Part shown: piece by piece, positions 1 through 12,600 of the stretch
How the letters are laid out: the number at the start of each line of letters is the position of its first letter
Numbering within the stretch: the first letter of the stretch is position 1
Source of the DNA: Tetranychus cinnabarinus
Lineage: Eukaryota > Arthropoda > Arachnida > Trombidiformes > Tetranychidae
Reading direction: 5' to 3'
NCBI GenBank assembly: GCA_022266195.1
Contig: WHVY01000002.1
Span: 2,433,001-2,497,000 of the forward strand
Length of the DNA: 64,000 bases
The notes under the pieces: model-generated
The model's input: the letters and a program-made list of their open reading frames with translations, nothing else
Told to the model about the DNA's origin: nothing
Databases searched by the model: none
Made by a program: the position numbers and the translations under genes

Positions 1-46
1 TCATTTGCCTCTGTAAACCACTCATCATACTCATCAAGCAAAGACA
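1..46 (-). CDS. possible next exon of the Dscam-like gene (partial)
   Basis: On the minus strand an acceptor (ATCCAG) at 47 is followed by an open frame that, in phase 1, continues the Ig6 half-domain (WLK then V-S-L-L-D-E-Y). It stays open to the edge of the window. Too little sequence is present to be sure. Confidence 0.35.
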
Positions 47-204
47 CTGGATAATGTTGTCAGATAGATAAAGACTGTCCAGTCGACGAACGTTGAAAAA
101 AAGAAAAAAAAGCAATTTATATCTGGAGATAAGTCACGAATCTTTGAATTCATTTATGCTTTTACTTTTCACTTTACGCCATAATAAACATGAGACTTTC
201 ATAC

Positions 205-612
205 CTTTCAACCAGCTAACCTCACCATAAGGATAGCCATAGACTGGACAATAGAACCAAACATTGTCACCTTCCAGTGCGGTTCGGTTTTCAAGTGGCT
301 TAATTCCAGGTTCTCCATAGACGTTGATTCGCCTTGAATGGGTCACTTTACCAGCCGTGTTGGAAGCAATACATTGATACAAACCCGAATCTTCGGTTCG
401 AATGGAAGACACGTTGACATAGCTGGTAACCTTGTCCCGTTGACTTACATAGTCAGCATATCTGGTTCGATGGGAACTCTTGATGGGCTCATGGTCGAGG
501 GTCCAAGTCACTTGAGGCAAGGGTCGACCACGAGCCGAGCAAATGAGGGAAAGAGAAGCTCCTGGTGACAACAGTTGATCAGTAAAAGTTTCAGTAAAAA
601 TTGGTTCTTCAT
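205..612 (-). CDS. Dscam-like exon 5: Ig5 and N-terminal half of Ig6
   Basis: 408 nt, phase 1 to phase 1. The acceptor is CCTTTAG and the donor is AAAG|GTATGA. Ig5 has SLICSARG...VTWTLD...DSGLYQCIASNTAG, a full C-W-DxGxYxC pattern. Ig6 begins with EGDNVWFYCPVYGYP and ends at SWLK, so Ig6 is split by the following intron. This is typical Dscam exon architecture. Confidence 0.85.
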
Positions 613-3600
613 CTAAAGGAAAATTTTGAAAAAGAAAAAAAAGAATTGAAAAATTTTCCAGAGAAATTCGACAGAATTTTTTCCCATTTTTGTTCTCTTT
701 TGCATTTTCTACTTAAAAATTGAAAACCATTAATTTCAATTAACTAGAACTAATAATGCATAAAGAAGATTGAAATGCATAATCAAAAGGATTGATTCAA
801 TAGCCTTGTGACTTTGACAAATTGACTTGAAGTGTTCAGCTTTATTGACTGGGAAACGTTCAAATTGAAAATAATGGGCTTCAAATTTATTTTGCTTTTA
901 AATAGTTCAACTTGGTTTCTCACTCCAAGATTACTTTTGGATAACACTTTTATTTTGAGCAGCAAAATATCTTATCACTTATTAGATGTACATTATTCTT
1001 ATCCAATGTCTTATCTGATGATTTCATGTGAAGAGAGAGAGAGAAGAGAAGAGCGAAAAAAGTAATCTTTCAATTAAGATGATCGCTCTCAACTCTTTAC
1101 TCGTGTCTTAAAAGGTTCAACAGCAATATAAACATCATCACCAACTACAACAACAACAGTGAGAAGAGCTAAATCTTTACGTCTATCGATTTATTTTAAT
1201 ACATTGAAACGTTCTTCTCTTTTTTTCTTTCTCTTTCTCTCTCTCTCTTCTTTAGTCTAAACTCGTAAAACGATTAAATAAACGAGTTAAAGATGGATAG
1301 ACAAAGTTAACGAGGATAAGAAGATGAAGAGCATGATGATGACGAGAAAAGATGTTGAAAATGAGAGCACAAAAGAAAGACTAAAGATTAAGATTGCTTG
1401 TTAGAAAAGATAAAACTTTATTCTCTTCTTGTTTTCCTTAAACTTTTCATGCTTTTATTCAGTCAAAACCTTTTATTTTCAAATAAAGTTACGTCTGTTG
1501 AGCATTTCATCACTTGCATTTCTATCCAATCATGTAATTCATCTTTTTTATCCCTTACTTTTCTCTAGTTCATAATGAGAGGCAAAACTTTTACAATTTA
1601 CTTTTCCATTGCTTCAACAAGCGAAAAAGAAATTTTGTTAGAAACATTTCTTCTTTGCATCGATTTATTGAATTCGATGCAAAAAGTTGTCAAAAAATCA
1701 GAATGAGAACTCTATTTCATTAAAAAAACTAACTTTTGGCTCTTGTTCGCATTCAGTATATTACATCCACTCCCTGCCGAATGATATTTTCCCTCCCAGT
1801 AAATGTATCATTCGATTCTATTCGCATGTCTAAAGTTTATCTTTTTTGATTTTCACCTTTATTCGGTAACACTTTTATCGCGTCTGAACTTCATTTAAAA
1901 AAAATCATTGTTACGCTTTTGTTCATCAGCATTATCTTTCTACTCCCTGCTCAATAATATTAATCACTCCCATAATAAATTATCGTTTTTAATTCTATTT
2001 TCATGACTTTTAATTTCATCATTTTTTGACTTTGCATACTTTATTCATACACACACGATTCGCACCTCCTAATCAGGGAGTGATTTGTATCAATGAAAAT
2101 TTTTCGTTGAGACGAATTTATATTTCTAATATTTTCTCTTGGGAAAATGCAAAATTTTGACAACTGAACAAAATGAGGTTGAACAAGTGTCATGAACAAA
2201 TCACTTTTTGTCATCTAATGGATGAGTAAAGATGAAACTCAAGTTGAGATGAAAATTTAACGTTACTTGAATATCTACTGTTTTCCATTGTTTTATTACT
2301 CTCACTTTGTTGTAATCAAATTGCATTTCTTTGCTTCCATTGAGCTTCAACAATTTCCGTTTAAAGTTGAATTGCAAGGGATGATTGGTCTTTGACTGTT
2401 AACCTTGCTTTCAGTTTCATCTTTAACCAATCATTAACTGATGACTGTCAACAGTTGCATTGGAAGAGAAACGAAAGAGAAATGGATTGAGAATGAGAAT
2501 AATGATAATGATGAAAGTTTATTGTGATTAACAAGAGTAAACAGGTAAACATTAGCATTAACTTGAAACTAATGGTTAACTGTTTCAATATAATTACATT
2601 TAATTGGCCTTGTTGATGACAGATCAAAGTAAACTGTTTCATTTTACTCATGAGAATTGGTTAGAGTTTCCATCGACGAAAGATAATTAGGATTACGTTT
2701 GTCTCTCTTGACTCCCTTGCAATAATGATAATGTTCAATAGTGAATCTGCACTGATTAAAATGTAATTGCCAAACACAAGGTATTCATTTTCAGAGTGCA
2801 ACATTAGAAGAAGAAGCGAATCCATTTGTTTAATTCAATTCGAAAATGAATGAAAGAAAAAACGAAAAATTCTCCTCATCATAAATTTCAAATAAATGCC
2901 AACGAATTTTACTGATTGATTCTGATTCTTTTCGTTCGACATCTGAAGTACTTTTCTGTTCAACTGTTGCTTTAAATTCAAACGATTTGAGCACAATAAT
3001 GTTCAGCAAACAGATTATTCTTTGACCTTAGGCTCAACTATTTTTCACTGCAACTCTTTTTATGAATATTAAATGGGATTTCATTGAAAGAACTTGAACT
3101 TTTGTTGAAACTCTTTTTTTCTGCTTGTAACTAAATTCCAAGATGAGATTACTTCAAGAGTTAATTTTAAATGTACTTTGAAAGGTTTACATCTTCAAGT
3201 TAAACGATTGAAACATAATCAGTTGATTCAACAAATGCCATCATTTTTTATGGGTCAAGTCGAGTAATCAAAGTACATTTTGTTCAATGAGAAATGAAAT
3301 GTTGAAGCAAAAGTGAATCGACATTAATATACATGACTCAATGTGAAGAGACAAAAAATTTGTATTCCTTTGCAAATTCTCAACATGATATTGCTAATAA
3401 TATTAGTTGAGTAAAGGTTTGCGAACATGAACATTATTCTTTTGTTGAGAATTGAAATGCAATTATAACTGAATGCTTTTTTGACTCTGATTCAGATTGG
3501 AAAAGAGAAAAGAGAGAAAAAAAAAGCAAAACATGATTCAGATAATTAGGATAATAAGGGCTGGATAAATGAATTTCATTTTTTTCTTCCGCCTTTCTTT

Positions 3601-6600
3601 TTCTTCTTCTTCTATTCTGAGGTTAACCAGAGGCCAAATGCAATTAATGATGATATTTATATTTACGTAACATTATTGCATGAGAGGAAAATGCAAGTTT
3701 TTCAATGTTCTATTGAATAGATGAAAGTGATACAAAAGAGAAATGATGAGAAATAATGAGTGAAAAGAATGATATTTACCATCAAAGAAAAGTTGAATAG
3801 TTTGTTGAGTTGATCCTAAATCATTAGAAGCTAAGCAAATGTAGAAACCTTCATGTTTACGTTCCAAGGAAAGTAAATCAAGAACAAGTGAGTGATGACT
3901 GTTTGGCTGTTGATAATGACGATAATCGGGTTGAGCTGGTAATGATGATGAACTTTTCATTGGTTTCAGTGTTGCCAAAGGTAAACTTGATTCGAGTAAA
4001 GTTTTACCCTCTTTTGTCCATTTAACGTTCTTTACTGGAAATCCTTTGACTGTACAATTTAAAGATAAACTTGAACCCAGACTTATGGGTAGACGAGTGA
4101 CTGAAGGTGACCCAACCACTGCACTAACTTTTGTACTTGACTGGCTTACTGGAACAAGAGTCGGACTGGTAGTCAGGGTTAGACGTAAAGGTGAGTACAC
4201 TGTTAACCGAATCTCACACTTGACTCTACCCAAGTTGTTGGATGAGATGCATCGATACTCATTGGAATCACTTGATTTGGGTTCAGAAATTATCAAAAGT
4301 CCATCGGTAGTTGAATAACGAGATGAAGGTCTATTGAGGTTTACTAGAGGCACATATTCATCGCTTGATCTATCACTTATCCTTTGGAACCATTCATACT
4401 TTACCAAAGGATAACCAGAGGCAATGCAAGGTAGATAGACACTGTGGTCACCTTCACGAGCACTTATTTGAGGTAATTGAAAAAATATCTTTGGACTGGA
4501 AGGATTTTTAGCTTCTGAGTGTAAAAAAGCAAAAGATAGAAACGATTAGAAAACATGAATTTGCAAGAATTTTCTCGTACTTCTTTTCCGTAAACTTCTC
4601 ATTCTCAGGAAGATTCATTTCACCAAAATTTTATCTTCCAATCAATTCCAAGGTGTATTCTTTTTTTCTCGTCCTTTTCTCTCAATTGAAACTTGAAATT
4701 TTCAGCAACTTTATGAAACTTTTGCTCAGTTACTCTTATCATTTCGAGTTGTAATTGATGGAAATGGATTCCATAACTTTATCTCATGAAAATGATGAAA
4801 CTGTTGAAACTAATGAAAGTAATGATCAGTGATAAGGATAAAGTCACGAATGAAAGATGAAAAGGTGAAGAAGCGAAAGAGAAGCAACGAGAGAAAAGAG
4901 TAAACAATTGAATGGAGAATGTAAGTAAGAGAGCAAATAATTGATGACAAATTACTGAATAATGTTGATTCACCAGAAAACAACAAGGTTAACCATAAAG
5001 AAGAAAATATAAGAATGTATAGAATTTGCTATTTTATTATTATCATTATTGCAATTCCATATTATTATCACTTTTCCAGAGTTTTTTTATCGTTCGCTAT
5101 TATTTCACTTTCTTCAAGGTGATAAAGCACAATTTTATTGCCATTATTATTACTCTTGTTATTGGTACTTTTTATATCACTTTATGCCTTTTCTCGCCAT
5201 GAATATTACATGTGAATGTAGCTACTCGAGTAAATCAATTCACATCTAGTTTTCGAGACAAGAAGTGAAAGGAAAAGGAATATCGAAAAAAAAGAATTTC
5301 TCTCTTCTCCAACTTACCGATAACTGTGAGTTTCCCTGGAGTTGAGGTTATACCAGTTCGACCAGTTTTATCATTTTTGACTTCACAACGAACTTTAAGA
5401 TAAGAATCTTCAGTGTCAACTGAACGTACAAGAAGCTCACCAGACGGTAAAGCTGTGAATTTATCTGTGAAAATGAGAGAAGAAAGAATTGAGTTTGAGA
5501 ATAGAATTTTTTTCTTCGAATTTTTCCTTTGTTTTGAAATTTTCTTTTTCAAAGTTTCTTGTTCTTGCAAAGATGTTGAATTTAGAATTTTCATTTTAGT
5601 CCTTTTTTTCTCGTTTAAAGTTTTAATGGATTGTTTCAAATTGCGTGAGTTTTTTCTGTTATAACTCTTCATCTTGAGTCTTCTAATTTCAATACTTATC
5701 TGGAATTAAGTGCGTTTTCATCATTCTGTTCAACTTAGAATTTCTTTTACATTATTTTCTCTTTTTTTTCAACATCACTTTTCCTCTCTTTATTACTTTG
5801 CCTGTTCATCATTTTCACTTCCAATTTGTGCCTCTTGATTGTTTCATTACCAATTTACACTTTCTTATCATAATGTGTTGATTTAAAATTAAATTTTCTT
5901 TCAACAATAACTATTAACCAGGTTCAACTTCATCTTCACGTTTTTTTGCTTGCTGTTCAACTTTAACCTTGTTCATCATGCAGCAGCACACTCATCATGA
6001 TCATTATCAACATCATGTAAGCCTTATTCTAGTCTTTTCTTTCTTCACTTAATTTAATGGAGAATAAAGTTCAACTATTAATTCCCATTAAAAATATCAA
6101 ATGAGAATCTTGAGAATTTAAACTGTGAATAAACTTTGTCCTTCGCTGATGCCTATGTAAAGATGATATTTTCAAATTATCACACTTTTCTGCCAATTAT
6201 AATTTAATGGGGAAAAATGATGTTTCAAAAGTTGATTAGTCAGCATTGAGACGAGGGTTAAAGTGGAAAAATTAGTTAACAAAAGACGTAAAAAGTTGGC
6301 TCTAGTTAAGCACAGTTTTCATCCCAATGAAAGCATCTCTTAGGTTGTAGTCAATGAACCTCATTGGGGTCATTCACGGACAACCAATGTTGCTCTTGAT
6401 GCACTGATCTTCTGCGTTTGGGTTCGACGTCAGCTCAGGATTTAATATGTTCAGTGTTTCACAAATGAATTGAGTGTGTTTTCAGACAGAGCCATCGCTC
6501 TGGAAATTGCCTCTTTGGCACAACGCTAAAAAGAAATTAGGTTTTTTTTCGAAAATATTTACGATGTAAAACTTCATGATTGATACATGGTCAGTGAGTG

Positions 6601-9600
6601 CAGTGAGTCAGTAACAGCCTGCAGCTTTACACTGCACTAGCCCTTTATTAATTAGCTGATGCAATTCTTGAAATTGAATTGAATGCTCATGCATGGAATG
6701 AGTTTAATCCGTGCCTGTTCAATGAGCAATTAAATTAGATTCAATTAAAAATCAATTAACAAATTTTCCCTTCTTTTTTATTCCATTGTAAATTGTTGCA
6801 GAATTGAGAAAACTCTTTTCATTTACAACATTTAACTACAAAATTAAACTCAATATCATGGAAACTTAATTCAACTGAAACAACAACAAAATAATGACGT
6901 CAATTAGTACAGTTATTTACCCTTTAATCAACCATTTCAACATTTAAATTCATTTCTTCTTTTCGTTTCTTTCCATTTTCATGTTGACAATGCTTTCCAA
7001 AACAAAAGAGAAGCAAAAGTTTCATTTAATGGACTTGAAAATTTCAATTCATCAAGTAAATAGACTGTCCAAAATTCACTCATGAGTCCACAAAGCTCGC
7101 AATAGATCAAAACACAGAAATGCACAAAAAACCAACAAAAAACTTTAGCAAAAGCAAGAATAAAAAAGTCTCAAAAATAAAATTCCAATACTTGTTGATG
7201 AAAACATCAATGAATAGTAAAGAAGAGAGATTCAGAGTTTTCAGGTCAAAACAAAATCTTGATATAGAGTCGATGAGGAAAGAAACAGCTTGGAAGAAGA
7301 ACAAAATGAAGGAACAAAATTTGCATGATAAATTAAAACTAAATTGACTATTACCTTAGATAATGTTGAAACTCTTCTTGAGTGGAAAACAAATTATCTT
7401 AAGCAGAACAGTATTCATCATCGTCACCTCAATAAAAATGATTCCCATTGAATATTCAAGAATTGATCAAGTGAATAGTTTTCATGTTTTCCCTTTTCAG
7501 TCTTGGATAAGAGTTTAGAAGCGCAAAAAAAGTGAAGAAAAATGTTTCATGGTAAAGTTGATATAATTCATTTACATTGGTAACTAAATAATCAATTAAC
7601 TGAAGAACCTATTTTTACCTCATTTTTCGTCCTTAAAAGAAGAAAAGGAAAAATATCTTGAGAAGAATCTTCTTTTATTCTTTTTTTTCTTCTCTCTTCG
7701 TCAACCCATTCAATGTGAATTAATCTGAAGAAACTGAATGATCGCAAAATTAGGTGCATCTTGCACTTTCCCTTTCCTCTCTTCTTCATCATCATTCAGT
7801 TTCTCCTTTTGATATCCCTTGTCAGTATTATTCATGCAACTCTTTTCCCAGCCATGGATTCAACACAGAAAAGTTATTCCAACTCTTAATAAAGTGAAAT
7901 TGACAGAGACAAATTTAATTAACAATACACTGAAAAGAATATGTGAGAATGTGAAAAGAGAGAAAAGAAGACAATTCAATTTTCTTGTTCTACATTTTCA
8001 TCTCTCAATCCAATATTCCAATTGCGAAAAGTAAAACATTTCATCTTGCATTATAGCTAAACAAGTGTCATGATTATTAAATGTTATTCTTGTTCAACGA
8101 CTTTGAGGCTTGTGGAAGCAAAAGGATTATCAATTTGCAATGATTAATCTCATTTGTGACATTAAACTAGATCAATGAGCTGAACAACTATAACTGAGAA
8201 AAGCCGAGATAACTTTAGTTTTGAACAATGACATGTCAACATTGCCAGCGCAACTTGAATCAGAATTTTTTTAAAAATCACTGAGCATCGAATTAAGAAC
8301 TTGTAAAATCAACCTTCGAATGTCAAAAATTTTTGTTGGAAATTTTCTCATAACTGACATCACTGACTTGGAACATTTGAAGTTTCTATGTTCTTCGTTT
8401 TGGACTTAAAATTGAGAAGAAATTGAACTCGAAATATTTCGGGTGACTTTTTTTCTTCATTTAGATATTTGCTTCATTTCATGGCTTGTGTTTTGACTGG
8501 AACTTGACTTTTCAGGGAAACAGTTTATTCATCCTTTTGAATGAACTTAATTGAACAAGAACATTTTTATTGGCCAAGAATGAGTCAAATGGACTGTAAT
8601 ATGATATATAATTGATAATGTTGAAGCAATAACAGCTTGAATGTAAATAGAAGATGAAAATCTGTTTGATTATTCATTATTCTGTGGATAATATTGCCTT
8701 CCGGAAATGGTCAATAAAATTGTCAAAGTGTGATGAGAGTAAAATGGCAAACAAAGAAAATGTGAAAATATGAAGTTTTATTGACAAAAGATGATGAAAG
8801 TGAAATGAAGCAAGAAAATGCATTTCTCAAGAAGCTCTTGATCCCTTTGGTTACTGCTTTTTTGCTTCACGGTTCCTCAGAGGGTTAAGGTTAAATAATA
8901 TCAATTGATATTGAGATGTGAAAATGTTCAACGATGGAAATAGATAAATATATGAATCTCTAATGGCAATAAAAGTAATGATAAAAGGTGCAATAATTGT
9001 TAGAGTTATAATGGATGGAATAACCTAAAAGGTCTTTCATCCATTGTTTTGCAAAATAAATGATAAGGTTTAATCAAGAGACGATAATACAGTTTAAGAT
9101 GTTTGCATTTGTTTATTTGTTTCAGTTAACGTTTGCAATCTACAATTATATGTTAAGCGAAGGCAAACACTTAACCTTGTTAATATAATTACATGTGATT
9201 CCTGTCAACGCAAATTGACTCGTTTATTTTTCCTATTTACATCTGGAAAGTAAAGAAGCAAGAAACTTCTATAGTGTTGAGTCAAGTTGAAGAGAATATG
9301 ATTAGAATTATGAAAATCAAACAAATATTGTGCCTTTATTTGAGTCAGTTCAAGATATCAAACAGTTATCAAGCATTTCTATTGGAATCATCTTCAGCTA
9401 TTTATAATATAAATGAGTTTAAAATTTTTAACTTTTATTATGAAGTCAAAGATGTTATTACAGGAGTATGTAAGTGTTGCATTGCTTTTTCATTGGTTAT
9501 AAATTACATTAATAAGAATCTACGAATTTTCATAAAACTTATCAATATAATAAGCCAAACGCTGTATCTTGAATACCCAATGAACATAAAATTTTTGGGA

Positions 9601-12600
9601 AGTAAAAAAAGATTCATATTTTACTCAATTTTTTTGGGGAACTTTTAAAGAGTAAACGTTTACTTCTTTTTTACCCTGAGCCATTGAAATTTTCACAAAA
9701 CAGTGAATTTTAGTGTTTTCGGCTCCTTATTGTACAAAGAATCATGCAAAGACAATGATTCTTTTCACGGAAGGCACAAAACAACGTAAAAAATTCGGAA
9801 TCACGACGAAAATCACGGTATTTTATAAAGAGAATCATTTTTTAAAGAATCATAAAATAGAGGATTGAGATAATAATTACGTATTTGCAAGTTTGTAAAG
9901 AATCTTGGATAACAGAGACAAAATTTTTTGAAATATTTGGATAGAAAATCAGAATCACGAAAAAAATTGGAAAAAAATTAAATTCTGATAGAAAATCTAG
10001 GATCATAGAGACTTGAATCAGAATCAAACACTGATGATTCTTCAACTCTTGTACAATTTAAAAATTATTATCAAGCTTTAAGTTTTAAAGACCTTGTTTA
10101 TTACTCCTTTGATCTTAGAGCCCCCTTTGTAGCCGAGTGGGTTGGAGAACAGTATAGTGTCATGTGGGTCCCGGGTTCAAAACCAGCTAGTTTCAGGTAA
10201 ATTACGTCATAATGACGTCACAAGAGCATTAATGAATCTTGACCTGAAGAATCTGATGTAGTATCGCAATCAAGACTTGAGAATCTAGTAGAATGATTTT
10301 GAATCACAGTCGAAATTTGATATGAATTTGAATTTGTCGCAGAAACTTTTGAACTTCTTTTTACTCCTTTTTGATCGTCTTTTACTCGAAAAATAGTTTT
10401 TACTACCGTAAGAGTCAATTGTCTTTCTTAGCCATTTTTTTGACTCGCTTTTGAGTAAACACTGTTCATTGGGTATCGATTGAACGCGTTGCTACACTTA
10501 TCATGTTTGAAACAAGTGGGTGGTTGAGACGAAATGCTAGCACTTGATCTCATTGCTGAAAAGTTTGCTCGGGTCTTTGATGTGATGTTTTAAAATTGGA
10601 CCCTTTAAATCTTTCAGATTGAATCGTCAAATCAAACATGGTTATCAAACATGGGAAGATGCAAAACTAATGAAACAAACGAAAATGAAAATTTTTGTAG
10701 GAATAAAAGCCATCAGCACTATAGTGCTATACGCTTTGACCCACTAAAGACTGGTCCAGAAAGGCAAACATTACCAATAGATGAAGAGATGAAAAGATAG
10801 AAGTAAGATCTTACTAGTTTCTAAGAAATTTAATTTTAATTTTACTTTTTCTTATAGTTTATTCAATTGTTGATGAAATATTTGAGCGTCAAGCAATATG
10901 GAGTGAACTTGTCGCCGATCCAATCAATTAAAAAGGAAGAAATGACAAGAAAAAGTCAAAACTCAATGTCTTAGTCGCAATTACTTCAGACAATATTACT
11001 GACAATGTCAATGAAAGCCAACAATGATATCAAAGTTATCACCTTAACGATTATTCAAGTTCTTCAAAGAACCAAGACATTATTTATTTTCATAACAAAC
11101 GATTTTCATTACTTCATATGATTTCAAGATTTAAATGAAAAAGGATTAAGATCCCGAAGATTTTATGCTGAATTAATAATCGTTTCGTGGTTAAAATATT
11201 CGCGTACTTTTACATGAATGCTAAATTTTCTTGTCAATTTATCTTTAAGACGTTGTATGCTCTTGGTACGATCATGCCATGCTCATAATCCATTCTTGTG
11301 AGTTACTTCATTGAATAATAAATATTTTTCGCGAAAAACTACCAGAAACCTGCCAGAGTTGGCTAATTTCGTAGAGTTTTCTTAAACATTCTAATAAAGA
11401 TTTTGAACATTTTTATGAATAGAATGTAGTCTGAAGTTAGTAAAAAAAACTTCTAATTCTTACAATTATTAGCTTGGTTTTAGTTGCAAGACCGAACAGA
11501 TAATTTTAGAACGATCTTGTGTGTGTCTCCTTCAATAATGCCATAGGTTTTTTAACCCGGGTAGAAGAATAAAGTTCAGAAGTTAGTGAGTTTCCGTTTT
11601 AAATTCATTGCAAAATCAACGGAAACGCTCCAGCCAACTTTCCATGGCTTTTACCATATAATTTGACAGTAACTTGATTTTCGAGCGAAACAATTAATTT
11701 ATACTTTTCAATTAGCTTAATTATTCAGGAAAATTCATAGCAATATCCTGCATTTGCGTATCAAAATATATCAATTATCTACAACCTCCTTATGCTCAAT
11801 GAAACTACAACAAAACTCCTTGAACTTGATGTTTTTTAATCTTTTTTTCAATCTTTATGTAAAACCTCAGATAATAGGATTTTTGCGCTAATAATTGTAC
11901 TAAATGTTTCGCCATAAAAGCTATTTGTTATAATCACTGATAAATAATACTTATGGAATAAAGTGTTTAACCAATACTTTTGGATGAATCCATTTTCACC
12001 TCGAAATTTTAACTGAACCCAATTGTTTACCCGAGTCAAATGACAATATTGGTAAGAACTGGAAACTGTGATAGTATATGATAATGATGATGACAATAAG
12101 TGTAACAATAATGGTGATGATGAAGCGAAAAAAGAAATATTGTCAACTTGGAAACACTTTTTCTGGGTTAAACTATTCAATACTGATATTGTCTTATCGC
12201 ACATTGGATAAACTTTTCCAGCAAAGTGTTTCTCATTAATGCATGTCACTAAACTATCGATTACTGTTGTTGAATAGACTTGCAAAAAATGCTTATTTCT
12301 GCAAATTATTAGACTTTTCTGTTTTTCCATCTCAAACCGATCATGATGAAAACAGAAGAGACTAAAGAAGGTTACCAACAAAAGGTTTTAAATGTAAATC
12401 ACATATTTATGAATGGAAAAAATGGGTAAAAAGAAAAACAAAATTTTCCAAGTAAAGTTATAGTTTGCTGCAAATGATTCCCAGTCAAAAGAGAAACTTT
12501 CATCCTTCACCCTTTCATCACTCAGCGAACTTTGCATCATTATTTTGATTATCATTTGATAATATTTTAAAGGTGAGTTAAAGACTCTATCAAAGTCTCT

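Noticed and set aside
9274..9648. 124-codon open frame on the plus strand
   Set aside because: It begins at TTG, is low-complexity (Ile/Asn/Phe/Lys), has no family resemblance, and crosses the boundary of the possible mobile element at 9573.
10130..10184. Functional tRNA gene
   Set aside because: Internal boxes are good, but no acceptor stem pairs and the T stem is weak, so it is reported only as a tRNA-like relic.
11848..12381. 177-codon open frame on the minus strand in the long Dscam-like intron
   Set aside because: It begins at TTG rather than ATG, has no recognisable domain, is Ser/Leu-rich from TCATCA-type repeats, and lacks convincing splice sites in the Dscam phase.
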